A stretch of 64,000 nt of DNA, from contig NZ_JACVOQ010000004.1 of NCBI RefSeq assembly GCF_018882325.1, forward strand, positions 124,001-188,000, in the 5' to 3' direction. Position 1 is the first letter of the stretch. Every line of letters begins with the position of its first letter. This document shows positions 22,228 to 34,225 of this stretch, piece after piece. The DNA is from Polynucleobacter sp. 78F-HAINBA. GTDB lineage: Bacteria > Pseudomonadota > Gammaproteobacteria > Burkholderiales > Burkholderiaceae. Under the pieces are notes generated by a model. It did no database searches. It was not told where the DNA came from and was given only the letters and a program-made list of their open reading frames with translations. The translations under genes were made by a program, and so were the position numbers.

Positions 22228-22344
22228 TGCCCGGCAGTTACCTACTTTCACACGGGTAATCCGCACTATCATCGGCGTAAAGTCGTTTCACTGTCCTGTT
22301 CGGGATGGGAAGGAGTGGTTCCAACTTGCTATGGTCACCGGGCG
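22228..22344 (-). rRNA. rrf: 5S ribosomal RNA
   Basis: Minus strand reads CGCCCGGTGACCATAGC at the 5' end and CTGCCGGGCACC at the 3' end. These pair as helix I, with the conserved CCGAACAGGACAGTGAAAC region between. Ends are approximate by a few bases. Confidence 0.95.
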
Positions 22345-22451
22345 TAGAGGGTCGAGTTGCTGATATTTCATCAACAACTCTATTTGAGTAAGCATGTAAT
22401 TAAGGATGCAGATTAAATCTGGCAAACATCCAACACAATAGTGCTGGTTAT

Positions 22452-25326
<2,875 letters not shown>

Positions 25327-25592
25327 TATAACGAGCACCATTGCTAGTACCTGTTACAGGTTTACTTCTACTTCTGACATGTTTGCCGTAATCCAAACTG
25401 TAAGTACTTTGTTAAGAACTTGGTAAAACTCGTTTGTATTACTGATTGATGATTCAATCTTTACCCTTATTACATTGTCAAATGTCCTCTCAAAGAAACA
25501 TTTGACACTTTGCTTACTCAAATTTTTAAAGAACAGCCATAAATGGCAAAACTAAACGATTAAATATTCGCTTAGTTTTGACATTTAGATGA
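25327..25592 (-). other. Internal transcribed spacer between tRNA-Ala and 23S
   Basis: 266 bases without a gene. It holds a boxA-like antitermination sequence (25523-25535) and AT-rich sequence. It contains no further tRNA. Confidence 0.8.
25523..25535 (-). promoter_or_regulatory. boxA-like antitermination site in the rRNA spacer
   Basis: The minus strand reads TGTTCTTTAAAAA, close to the bacterial boxA consensus recognised by NusB-S10. It lies between tRNA-Ala and 23S, where a second boxA is usual. Confidence 0.65.
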
Positions 25593-25668
25593 TGGTGGAG
25601 GATGACGGGATCGAACCGACGACCCCCTGCTTGCAAAGCAGGTGCTCTCCCAGCTGAGCTAATCCCCC
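25593..25668 (-). tRNA. trnA: tRNA-Ala (TGC)
   Basis: Minus strand begins GGGGGATTAGCTCAGC, loop TTTGCAA (anticodon TGC), encoded CCA end. Standard spacer tRNA of proteobacterial rRNA operons. Confidence 0.97.
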
Positions 25669-25698
25669 AACGTCCCACTAAGTCTTGTTTCTGGCTGG

Positions 25699-25775
25699 TG
25701 GTGGGTCTGGTAGGACTTGAACCTACGACCCCTGCGTTATCAACACAGTGCTCTAACCAGCTGAGCTACAGACCC
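25699..25775 (-). tRNA. trnI: tRNA-Ile (GAT)
   Basis: Minus strand begins GGGTCTGTAGCTCAGC, loop TTGATAA (anticodon GAT), encoded CCA end. Paired with tRNA-Ala in the 16S-23S spacer. Confidence 0.97.
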
Positions 25776-25830
25776 GTGGCTTTTATTGTCAACCGATAAG
25801 TGTGGGCACTATAGCTCCAGCATCTTTCTC

Positions 25831-27365
<1,535 letters not shown>

Positions 27366-27520
27366 CAATTCCTGTGATCCTTGCGGATCGTCGCACTCAT
27401 TCAAGAAATTGACTTGGTAATAAAACCAAATCTTTTTACTGTCTATGAGTACTATTTATTTACATCTGTCCCGAAGGACTTGATGCTTTCACTTAGTACC
27501 CACAATTATCGGTTGACTAA

Positions 27521-27532
27521 TTTTTAAAGAGG
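27521..27532 (-). promoter_or_regulatory. boxA-like antitermination site in the 16S leader
   Basis: The minus strand reads CCTCTTTAAAAA, about 155 bases upstream of mature 16S. The same core recurs in the 23S spacer. Confidence 0.6.
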
Positions 27533-27578
27533 GCTGACTTGTTTCGTATTTCTTAAAAACATTCAGCAGAGAGATGAG

Positions 27579-27607
27579 ACTTTATCCTACTCATTTGGGT
27601 CTGTCAA
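27579..27607 (-). promoter_or_regulatory. rRNA operon promoter
   Basis: TTGACA (27607-27602) and TAAAGT (27584-27579) are 17 bases apart on the minus strand, with AT-rich sequence upstream. It is the best sigma-70 match in the leader and would start transcription about 205 bases before 16S. Confidence 0.75.
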
Positions 27608-27860
27608 CACCTTTCGCAGTCTTTTTCTCTAAAAAAGCGAAGTTTTTTCTTACACTCGAAATAAACCCTTTAAAAACAAGAAGATGTAGTTTAAAAATAT
27701 TTTTAACTTTTTTTCAAATTCTAGGGGTTTTTATGGATAAGTCAGAGATTTAGATGAAACAATCACCTTTTTAAGCACCCATGTGTTGCTTTTCTTCCGC
27801 TCTAGTTATAAACCTAGGGAAAACCCTGAACATTCTTCTAATTTCTGCTAGTATATTGCT

Positions 27861-28520
27861 ATGCACAATAAATTAGCGAACAGTCACTTACCTAGCAAGC
27901 CATATATGGCCAGCTTGTCTGTCCCTGTACGTGAATTACATGCCGGCCATAGGGATGAGATCCTGAGCCACCTTTTGCTCTTAAATGAAGAGGATCGTCG
28001 TCTGCGTTTTGGTACACAAACACCAGATGAGGTCATTCATCACTATGTAGAAGGCCTAGATTTCAACAGAGATAAGGTTTTTGGCAGCTTTGATTCCCAA
28101 CTAAAGCTTATTGGTATGGCGCATTTGGCATATTTACCAAAAACTAAAGGCCAGCCACAGGCTGCTGAGTTTGGGGTCTCTGTGCTTCCTAATGGTCGCG
28201 GGCAGGGCATTGGGACGGCTCTTTTAGCGCGCGCTTCAGTGCACTCACGCAATACTCGCATTGAAACCCTATTTGTTCATTGCTTGGCAAACAATAGAGC
28301 CATGATGCATCTGGCTCAAAAGGCTGGCATGCGAGTTGAATACGCTTATGGTGATGCTGATGCCTACTTAAAGTTACCCCCAGCAAACCCTGCCACGATC
28401 GTGGAGGAGGCGGCTAATGAACAATGGGCTGACTTTGACTATGCGCTTAAAGAAAACTTTAAGCGCTCTAGTGATGCGTGGTCATGGTTGCTTGGAAAAC
28501 GAGTTGTTCGTCCAACTTAA
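27861..28520 (+). CDS. GNAT-family N-acetyltransferase
   Basis: Predicted to transfer an acetyl group from acetyl-CoA; the substrate is unknown. The 219-aa protein has the GNAT core: a beta-strand region around GVSVLPNGRGQGIGTALLAR, whose RGQGIG is the acetyl-CoA pyrophosphate loop, then a helix and LFVHCLANNRAMMHLAQKAG, the usual beta5-alpha4 region. It is a solitary gene, divergent from the rRNA operon and convergent with a cytochrome gene (4-base overlap). A second in-frame ATG at 27906 is possible because the first lies only a few bases after a TATATT box. Confidence 0.85.
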   Translation: MHNKLANSHLPSKPYMASLSVPVRELHAGHRDEILSHLLLLNEEDRRLRFGTQTPDEVIHHYVEGLDFNRDKVFGSFDSQLKLIGMAHLAYLPKTKGQPQAAEFGVSVLPNGRGQGIGTALLARASVHSRNTRIETLFVHCLANNRAMMHLAQKAGMRVEYAYGDADAYLKLPPANPATIVEEAANEQWADFDYALKENFKRSSDAWSWLLGKRVVRPT

Positions 28521-28870
28521 TTTGCACTGGGCGCTCCGCGCAAAATCCAAGCTGTAAGCAAAGACACATCAGCGTCGCTTAACTTCGCACTTGCTGGCAT
28601 TGGCACAACTCCCCAAGATCCAGAGCCACCTTTTATGATTTTATTTTTTAGAAATGCGCTTGCAGCAGGATCCGTTGCATATTTTTTTGCGATAGCTTGA
28701 AAGCTAGGCCCCACAACTTTCTTATCAACAGCATGGCACCCCAGGCAAGCGTTTTGTTTTGCAAGTGTCGCGGCCTTTGCATCATCGTTAGATGCTCGTG
28801 CGCTAAATGAGGAGAGCGCGAGGAGGGTGGTGAGCAAAAGAAATTTCATGCGCTGCATAATTAAATTCAT
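28517..28870 (-). CDS. Periplasmic class I cytochrome c (c551-type)
   Basis: Single-haem electron carrier, probably periplasmic. A signal peptide covers about residues 8-26 (MKFLLLTTLLALSSFSARA). The haem-binding CLGCH is at residues 42-46 and the likely axial Met at 91 in the VVPMPAS segment. The mature size of about 90 aa fits cytochrome c551/c8. The redox partner cannot be told from context. Confidence 0.88.
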   Translation of the reverse strand: MNLIMQRMKFLLLTTLLALSSFSARASNDDAKAATLAKQNACLGCHAVDKKVVGPSFQAIAKKYATDPAASAFLKNKIIKGGSGSWGVVPMPASAKLSDADVSLLTAWILRGAPSAN

Positions 28871-28893
28871 TGCCCGCCTCCCATCAAATAAAT

Positions 28894-29541
28894 TTACTGC
28901 TTAGGCATTGTGTTGGGCTGTGATTCGTCTGCCTTACCCTGCTTTTCCAAACGTGCTTTTTCTGCATCAGAAATAATATCGAAGTAGACATAAACATCCT
29001 TTACTCCGTCAACATTGCTCGCAACCTTCTTAGCAATCGCAGCTTCATTCTGAGTCAAAATTCCCATCAAATAAACACTGCTACCTTCGGCAACAATCGC
29101 CATCGAATTCGATGGCAACTTGTCCGTGAAAATCATTTGTGTTTTGATTTTAGATTCAAGATAAGAATCATTGGCGCGAGCAGTGTAAGTGCTGTTTGGC
29201 CCAACAACTAATTCATTAAATACCGTGCGTGCGTTTTTCATCGCCTTTACATAGGCACCAGCCTGGCCTTTAATGTCCGCATCCTTCGCTTCACCAGTTA
29301 ACAGTACCTTCTGATTAAATGATGTCACGTTGATGTGCGCATCATCGCCGTAGCGCTTAGACAAGGCATTTCCAGCCTCCAATTCAATACCTTTGTCGAT
29401 TGCCTGCACAGCTGGCGTGCGGCGATCTGCCATAACGCTTGCGCCCGCAACAACACCACCAACAGCTAATACTCCGCATCCAGATAAGAATGATGAAATC
29501 AAAAACACAGCAAATAGTTTGATGGTGAGTGTATTTCGCAT
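28894..29541 (-). CDS. BON-domain lipoprotein (YraP/DolP-like)
   Basis: Predicted outer-membrane-associated lipoprotein. A lipobox LSGC places the lipidated Cys at residue 22. Two BON domains follow (roughly 45-110 and 120-190), the second with ESKIKTQMIFT and SSVYLMGILTQNEA. In E. coli the homologous DolP helps keep the outer membrane intact and binds anionic phospholipid. It is next to a DiaA/GmhA-like gene and near rsmI, matching the yraO-yraP order of E. coli. Confidence 0.85.
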   Translation of the reverse strand: MRNTLTIKLFAVFLISSFLSGCGVLAVGGVVAGASVMADRRTPAVQAIDKGIELEAGNALSKRYGDDAHINVTSFNQKVLLTGEAKDADIKGQAGAYVKAMKNARTVFNELVVGPNSTYTARANDSYLESKIKTQMIFTDKLPSNSMAIVAEGSSVYLMGILTQNEAAIAKKVASNVDGVKDVYVYFDIISDAEKARLEKQGKADESQPNTMPKQ

Positions 29542-29568
29542 ATACGAACTTTCTAATTGGTGAATTGA

Positions 29569-30189
29569 TTAATCAAGCAAGAGATGATCTACGCCATCAC
29601 ATAGGGCGTGGAGCAAAACTAAATGCGTTTCTTGAATGCGCGCAGTGCGAGTGGAGGGTGCGCACAGATGAATATCATCCGCATCTAGAAGGCTTGCAAT
29701 TTTTCCGCCACCATTACCAGTCAGGGCAATAATTTTGATCCCCAGTTTTTTCGCAGCTTCAATTGCCTTCACCACATTTTTTGAATTTCCTGAAGTGGAG
29801 ATGCCAATCAAGATGTCACCTTTTTTTCCAAGGCCACGCACTTGTTTGCTAAAGATCTCGTCATAGCTGTAGTCATTTCCTACGGCGGTCAGGATTGAGG
29901 TGTCCGTTGTTAATGCAATTGCAGCCAACTCCTGGCGCTCTCTTTCAAAGCGGCCAATGAGCTCGGCAGCAAAATGTTGTGCATCAGCAGCTGACCCACC
30001 ATTGCCGCAGGCCATCGCTTTTCCGCCAGCACGTAAACAGTCTGTCATGGCAACTATGCCGCGAGCCACTTGCTCAGGAAGTATTTTTTCAGCCTCTTGC
30101 TTTACTGCAATGCTGTCTAAGAAATGTTGGGATGCGCGAGCGCGCAAACGTTCGAGGGTATCTTTATCCATCGCATTATTATGCGCCAA
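29569..30189 (-). CDS. SIS-domain protein, phosphoheptose isomerase family (GmhA/DiaA)
   Basis: A 206-aa sugar-isomerase-fold protein. The phosphate-binding CGNGGSAADAQHF and GISTSGNSKNV loops are clear. The His and Glu of AQHFAAEL and the RIQETH segment match the metal and catalytic positions of GmhA, which converts sedoheptulose-7-phosphate for LPS heptose. E. coli DiaA, a DnaA-binding paralogue, has a Ser in place of that Glu. The neighbours (rsmI, BON lipoprotein) are those of diaA. Both roles are therefore possible: residues favour an enzyme, synteny favours DiaA. Confidence 0.85.
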   Translation of the reverse strand: MAHNNAMDKDTLERLRARASQHFLDSIAVKQEAEKILPEQVARGIVAMTDCLRAGGKAMACGNGGSAADAQHFAAELIGRFERERQELAAIALTTDTSILTAVGNDYSYDEIFSKQVRGLGKKGDILIGISTSGNSKNVVKAIEAAKKLGIKIIALTGNGGGKIASLLDADDIHLCAPSTRTARIQETHLVLLHALCDGVDHLLLD

Positions 30190-30278
30190 ACTCCAGGCAG
30201 AATGTCTATGCCGCCCATGAATTCAAAAGGGACGTATTCTCTTGCTTATTAACATCTCTTTCGCAAAAGATTGCTCCC

Positions 30279-31184
30279 ATGGAATTAAGCTCCTTTGACT
30301 TTTTGAAACAGCAGGACCTGCCTACTGGGGCCCTATATATGGTTGCCACCCCAATTGGCAATATGGGAGACATTACCTTGCGTGCGCTACATGTCCTTAA
30401 CAGCGTAGATGGGATAGCCTGTGAAGACACTAGACACAGTGCGCTCCTGCTTCAACACTTTGGCATTCATAAAAAGTGTGTTGCCTTACATGAGCACAAC
30501 GAAATTGCGGGCGCACAAAACATCATTCAGCATCTCTCCCAAAACGAACGCTGGGCTTATATCTCAGATGCAGGCACTCCAGGCGTTTCTGATCCGGGCG
30601 CACGACTAGTCAATGCCGTTCAAAAAGCAGGCTTTCGTATTATTCCCATTCCTGGTGCTAGCGCAGTGTCATCTGCCATTTCTGCCAGTGGCTCAGTCAT
30701 GTTGCCATCAGAAGGGCGCTTTCAGTTTCTTGGCTTTTGGCCGAATAAGGCTAAAGAACGCTCTTCACTAATACAAGATATTCGAAGTAATTCAAAAACG
30801 AGCATCTTCTTTGAATCGCCCCATCAGATACGTGAAACGCTCGCAATACTTAACAAGGAATTAGAGCCCGAGCGACAAGTCCTAGTTGGCAGGGAGCTCA
30901 CTAAAAAATTTGAGCAGCTGGTAACACTGACAGCGGCTAGTATTCCAGAGTGGCTTGAGAAAGCGGAAAGCCTCAAAGGTGAATTTATTATTTTGGTAGC
31001 CGGTCGCCAAGCTAATTCTGACGAGGCTCCAGAGCATGCAACACTATTGCTGTGGGCTAATGCATTGAGCCCTTATTTAGGCAGTAAAGAAATTGCTGCC
31101 GTGCTTGCTCAAGCGCTTGGTCTCAGCAAAAAAGAAGCTTACCAAGTAGCGCTAGATGCAAAAGGGCAAAACGAGGGGCAATAA
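30279..31184 (+). CDS. rsmI: 16S rRNA (cytidine(1402)-2'-O)-methyltransferase
   Basis: RsmI methylates the ribose of C1402 in the decoding centre using S-adenosylmethionine. The 301-aa protein has the tetrapyrrole-methylase fold: GALYMVATPIGNMGDITLRA at the start, EDTRHSALLL, YISDAGTPGVSDPGARLV and PIPGASAVSSA. The frame is open upstream to 29979, but only the start at 30279 matches the family length. It is divergent from the SIS gene and ends in a bidirectional terminator. Confidence 0.95.
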   Translation: MELSSFDFLKQQDLPTGALYMVATPIGNMGDITLRALHVLNSVDGIACEDTRHSALLLQHFGIHKKCVALHEHNEIAGAQNIIQHLSQNERWAYISDAGTPGVSDPGARLVNAVQKAGFRIIPIPGASAVSSAISASGSVMLPSEGRFQFLGFWPNKAKERSSLIQDIRSNSKTSIFFESPHQIRETLAILNKELEPERQVLVGRELTKKFEQLVTLTAASIPEWLEKAESLKGEFIILVAGRQANSDEAPEHATLLLWANALSPYLGSKEIAAVLAQALGLSKKEAYQVALDAKGQNEGQ

Positions 31185-31210
31185 AAAAGCTGGCATATAG
31201 CCAGCTTTTT
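31183..31210. terminator. Bidirectional terminator between rsmI and the cytochrome c5 gene
   Basis: GCTGGC-ATATA-GCCAGC is flanked by an A-run on the left and a T-run on the right, so it terminates both converging genes. The rsmI stop codon lies in its left arm. Confidence 0.88.
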
Positions 31211-31227
31211 AGGATGCGCTATAAAAA

Positions 31228-31728
31228 TTATTTAGCAGCAGGAGCGTCTGGAGCTTTTGGCTCTGCCAATTTACCGCCAGCAGAGTTTGCCAAATATACA
31301 ACTGCACGACCCAACTCGTAATCGCTGATGTCTGCTGGGTTTGCACCGCCACGCGCAGGCATCGCGCCCTTGCCTTTGAGTACTGAGGTCAATAAGCCAT
31401 CGTAGCCTTTTCCAAGTCGAGCACTCCAAGCGGCAGTATCACCAAACTTCGGCGCGCCTGCTGCACCACTTGCATGGCATGAAGAGCAAACTGTTTTATA
31501 CACCTGCTCGCCAGTCTGGAGTTGACGTGGCGCACTGGCATCTTTGAAATTCAATTGCGCAACTGGCTTAATGAGCTCCTCAGCAGATGCTGCTGCATCT
31601 GAACGCTTGCCATTATTTACAAACACCATTAACAACAAAATAATAATCAAGGGCACAAAAAAGCTGAGAAACACCATGATGATGAGTTGTTTGGGGGACT
31701 TAATTAGGCTGCCGTGCGCTTCGCTCAT
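31228..31728 (-). CDS. Membrane-anchored cytochrome c5-family protein
   Basis: Single-haem c-type cytochrome. One membrane segment spans about residues 15-37 and anchors the domain to the periplasmic face. The haem motif CSSCH is at 81-85, and a likely axial Met is in KGKGAMPARGG. The Pro/Ala-rich end is probably flexible. An electron-transfer role in respiration is likely, but the partner is unknown. Confidence 0.88.
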   Translation of the reverse strand: MSEAHGSLIKSPKQLIIMVFLSFFVPLIIILLLMVFVNNGKRSDAAASAEELIKPVAQLNFKDASAPRQLQTGEQVYKTVCSSCHASGAAGAPKFGDTAAWSARLGKGYDGLLTSVLKGKGAMPARGGANPADISDYELGRAVVYLANSAGGKLAEPKAPDAPAAK

Positions 31729-31834
31729 AGGACTTTTATCGTTTGACGGGTTTAAGGGTTACTTTGCCGTGATTATAACGAGACCGCGGGGGATATAGGC
31801 ACTTACAATAGCGTAGTTAGCGAATTTCCTACTG

Positions 31835-31910
31835 GCGCCCGTAGCTCAGTGGATAGAGTATTGGCCTCCGAAGCCAAGGGTCGCAGGTTCGATTCCTGCC
31901 GGGCGCACCA
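31835..31910 (+). tRNA. trnR: tRNA-Arg (CCG), probable integration site
   Basis: The 76-base gene begins GCGCCCGTAGCTCAGTGG, has loop CTCCGAA (anticodon CCG), and an acceptor stem GCGCCCG/CGGGCGC with encoded CCA. Tyrosine integrases commonly use tRNA 3' ends as attB; an integrase module begins about 140 bases downstream. I find no second copy of the tRNA 3' end in the window. Confidence 0.97.
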
Positions 31911-31998
31911 TAAAGCCATAGCGATAAGCCTTGATTCTATTGAGGTTAATGGGATTTGATGCCTTTTCACTCATCTTTTCTTTTGTCTGTGTGACAAA

Positions 31999-32035
31999 TC
32001 TGTGCCCAACTCTGTGACAGATAATTTGGCACAGA
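31999..32035. repeat. Inverted repeat beside tRNA-Arg (candidate integrase/excisionase arm site)
   Basis: TCTGTGCC (31999-32006) and GGCACAGA (32028-32035) flank a further TCTGTGACAGA, and TGTGACAA lies just to the left. The density of these short repeats between attB and the integrase genes suggests arm-type binding sites. This is inferred from position. Confidence 0.4.
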
Positions 32036-32049
32036 ATCGCTGTTGAGTG

Positions 32050-32283
32050 CTAGCCTAGTTCAGTCTCTGTGTCATTTTTAGTCCCTGGCTTCTGGGGTTC
32101 TAGCAAATCAGTGATCTTGCAACCAAAATACTCACACAAGATATCGAGCACCTCTAGCTCAATTCGCTCCACCTTCTCGTAATACATGCGCGTAAGCGTG
32201 CCCCGGTTCACACCAGTATCTCTCACTACATCCGAGATCTTCTTCTTGTGCTCTCCAAGCATCCGAGCCAGATAAATGCGCAA
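32050..32283 (-). CDS. Cro/C1-type helix-turn-helix regulator
   Basis: A 77-aa protein that is almost wholly an HTH domain: MLGEHKKKISDVVRDTGVNR and GTLTRMYYEKVERIELEVLD are the two halves of the fold. The start is TTG at 32283 with AGGAG six bases upstream. It is divergent from the AlpA-like gene and is the likely repressor acting on the palindromes between them, by analogy with phage and integrative-element switches. Confidence 0.85.
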   Translation of the reverse strand: MRIYLARMLGEHKKKISDVVRDTGVNRGTLTRMYYEKVERIELEVLDILCEYFGCKITDLLEPQKPGTKNDTETELG

Positions 32284-32330
32284 AATAATCTCCTAAAGGT
32301 CATTATGTAGCTTAAATGATACAAAAATAC

Positions 32331-32358
32331 TTGCAATAGATCATAATAGGTATATAAT
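32331..32358 (+). promoter_or_regulatory. Promoter of the alpA-integrase operon
   Basis: TTGCAA (32331-32336) and TATAAT (32353-32358) are 16 bases apart. The spacer and -10 box are covered by the inverted repeat at 32337-32364. Confidence 0.7.
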
Positions 32359-32364
32359 GATCTA
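32337..32364. promoter_or_regulatory. Operator overlapping the alpA promoter
   Basis: TAGATCAT and ATGATCTA are inverted around a 12-base centre and cover the promoter's spacer and -10. A repressor bound here would block polymerase. The divergent HTH protein is the obvious candidate. Confidence 0.6.
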
Positions 32365-32394
32365 CAGAAGATCACTTTTAGTCTTCATGACTAC

Positions 32395-32408
32395 AAAATG
32401 ATCATTTT
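32395..32408. promoter_or_regulatory. Second palindromic operator candidate
   Basis: AAAATGATCATTTT is a perfect 14-base palindrome sharing the ATGATC core of the operator at 32337-32364. It lies about 30 bases upstream of the alpA-like start, in the transcript leader. Confidence 0.5.
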
Positions 32409-32439
32409 ATTGTAATGATTTTAAAGGAGTTTTACCGCC

Positions 32440-32673
32440 ATGAACAATACCTACCTAACAACCGAAGAGCTATCGGCTCGCATCAAATATGACCCCCGCA
32501 CGATTCGGGATCAACTCAAGGATTCTGTCTTATTAGAGGGTCGCCACTATTTCCGCCCATTTGGGGGTCGCAAGATTCTCTACATCTGGGAGAACGTGGA
32601 GCAAGACATGTTTAAAGCCATGGCTGCAATCTCGGCGATTCCAATGACTCAAGGAGATGCCCTTTATGCCTAA
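32440..32673 (+). CDS. AlpA-like / excisionase-type DNA-binding protein
   Basis: A 77-aa protein with the MerR/AlpA-type winged-helix pattern: YLTTEELSARIKYDPRTIRD then RHYFRPFGGRKILYIWENVE, where the wing reads out DNA. Proteins of this type steer integrase or excision. AAGGAG lies upstream of the start. Its 3' end overlaps the integrase by 8 bases. Confidence 0.75.
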   Translation: MNNTYLTTEELSARIKYDPRTIRDQLKDSVLLEGRHYFRPFGGRKILYIWENVEQDMFKAMAAISAIPMTQGDALYA

Positions 32674-34225
32674 TATCCGCGTAAGAAAAGAAACGGGGTT
32701 GCTGTACTTTGACTTTCAATACCTCAAGGTACGGTGCCGCGAGCAGTCTCTATTAGAGGACTCCAAGCCCAATCGCAAAAAGATGCAAAAGGTCTTAGAT
32801 GAAATCCTAGGCAAGATTAAAAGCCATACCTTTTCCTATAGAGACTACTTTCCAAGCAGCAAACAGTTGCTGGCTATTGAATTACTTGAAAACGGATCGC
32901 CTCCAGAACCAATGCCAGTAGGGATCGACCCATATTTTAAGACTCAACCAGCCCCCATTTCAGCCCTCCCTGCGCAAGTTCAGGCTAACGGTCCTTTATT
33001 TTCCGACTTTGCCAATCAGTGGTATTCAGAGATGGAAGTAGGGTGGAAGCGTTCGCATAGAACGACTACCCGCGGTGTTCTAGATAGCTCCCTGATTCCT
33101 CAATTTGGCCCTAGACCCGTAAACGAGATCAAAAAGGGCGACATTCTGGCTTTTCGCTCCTCTTTAGCAAAGTTACCCGGAATTAAGAATAAGGAAAGCC
33201 TTTCCGCTTCACGTATTAACCACATCATGACCCCGCTGCGGATGATATTGACAGAGGCTGCCAACCGCTATGAATTTGCCCCGGCCTTTATCAATATCAA
33301 ACCCCTAAGAGTAGGCAAGACCGATGTTCAGCCATTCACGATGCAAGAAGTCCAAGACATTCTTCGCACGGTTCGAGCTGACTTTCGCAATTACTACATT
33401 GTTCGCTTTTTTACGGGAACCCGTACTGGTGAGATCGACGGCCTGAAATGGCAGTACGTTGATTTTGAACGTCGCACGATTTCCATCAAAGAGACGATTG
33501 TGAATGACTATGAGGAAACTCCCAAAACGGGAGAATCCGAGCGTGACATCCAAATGTCTCAGATGGTCTTTGATGCACTCTTGGCTCAACATAAAGTAAC
33601 CGGGCAGGGCGTCTATGTTTTTGCCACTAGCGCGGGAACACCCATTTCTCATCGCAATATTTCTAAGCGAGTTTGGTATCCACTCTTAAGATTGTTGGGC
33701 ATGAAAAAGCGAGTGCCATATCAAACTCGCCATACCTATGCCACCCTCATGTTGGCTTCTGGCGAGGCACCCGAATGGATCGCCCGTCAGATGGGACACA
33801 CCACTACCGAGATGCTCTTTCGGGTGTATTCCCGATTCATTCCGAACTTGACCCGTCAGGACGGAAGCGCCTTTGAACGACTCATGGCAGCGCAGATGCA
33901 AGACCAGCCACACCCCATTATTGACCCCCAATTAGTTAATGAAGTAAGCGCCCACTCAGGTATAAATCCCATCAGCATTGGAGTGAATCATTTACCGAAA
34001 ACTCAGAGTCGAGCAACTAAAGAAATTGAACAAGCGCCAGAATTACCTGAGCCCGAAACCCCAAAGCCTCCAGATGCACTGCCCAATACTCGAATCAATC
34101 CAAGTGCCGATGCTGCGCTGATCGCCAATCCTTGGCTAGAAATTGCCAAACATTCTGGTCTTTCTATGCCTCCTAAAGCCGCCCCAATCCCACCCTCAGA
34201 TCATCCAGCGGGAGACCTTTTATGA
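32666..34225 (+). CDS. Tyrosine recombinase/integrase with DUF3596-type arm domain
   Basis: Predicted site-specific recombinase of the element at tRNA-Arg. The N-terminal ~80 residues resemble the DUF3596 arm-binding domain, then a core-binding domain and the catalytic domain. Catalytic landmarks are the Arg of GTRTGEIDGLKW, the second box YQTRHTYATLM (where the first His is Tyr, a common variant), the GHTT His and the Tyr of FRVYSRF. The last ~130 residues are Pro-rich and look disordered. The start at 32666 is preferred over 32657 because AAGGAG abuts the earlier ATG. Confidence 0.92.
   Translation: MPNIRVRKETGLLYFDFQYLKVRCREQSLLEDSKPNRKKMQKVLDEILGKIKSHTFSYRDYFPSSKQLLAIELLENGSPPEPMPVGIDPYFKTQPAPISALPAQVQANGPLFSDFANQWYSEMEVGWKRSHRTTTRGVLDSSLIPQFGPRPVNEIKKGDILAFRSSLAKLPGIKNKESLSASRINHIMTPLRMILTEAANRYEFAPAFINIKPLRVGKTDVQPFTMQEVQDILRTVRADFRNYYIVRFFTGTRTGEIDGLKWQYVDFERRTISIKETIVNDYEETPKTGESERDIQMSQMVFDALLAQHKVTGQGVYVFATSAGTPISHRNISKRVWYPLLRLLGMKKRVPYQTRHTYATLMLASGEAPEWIARQMGHTTTEMLFRVYSRFIPNLTRQDGSAFERLMAAQMQDQPHPIIDPQLVNEVSAHSGINPISIGVNHLPKTQSRATKEIEQAPELPEPETPKPPDALPNTRINPSADAALIANPWLEIAKHSGLSMPPKAAPIPPSDHPAGDLL

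Larger units (their letters stand above)
27366..27860. other. rRNA promoter/leader region, no gene seen
   Basis: 495 bases between 16S and the GNAT gene. On the minus strand it holds the rRNA promoter (27579-27607), a boxA-like site (27521-27532) and AT-rich sequence upstream that could act as an UP element. On the plus strand TATATT just before 27861 could be a -10 box for the GNAT gene. I see no coding sequence. Confidence 0.7.

Noticed and set aside
29979-30278. 100-codon extension upstream of rsmI
   Set aside because: It runs antisense through the SIS gene, and the family start is at 30279.
31804-31809. TACAAT as the tRNA-Arg promoter -10 box
   Set aside because: No acceptable -35 box lies 16-18 bases upstream.
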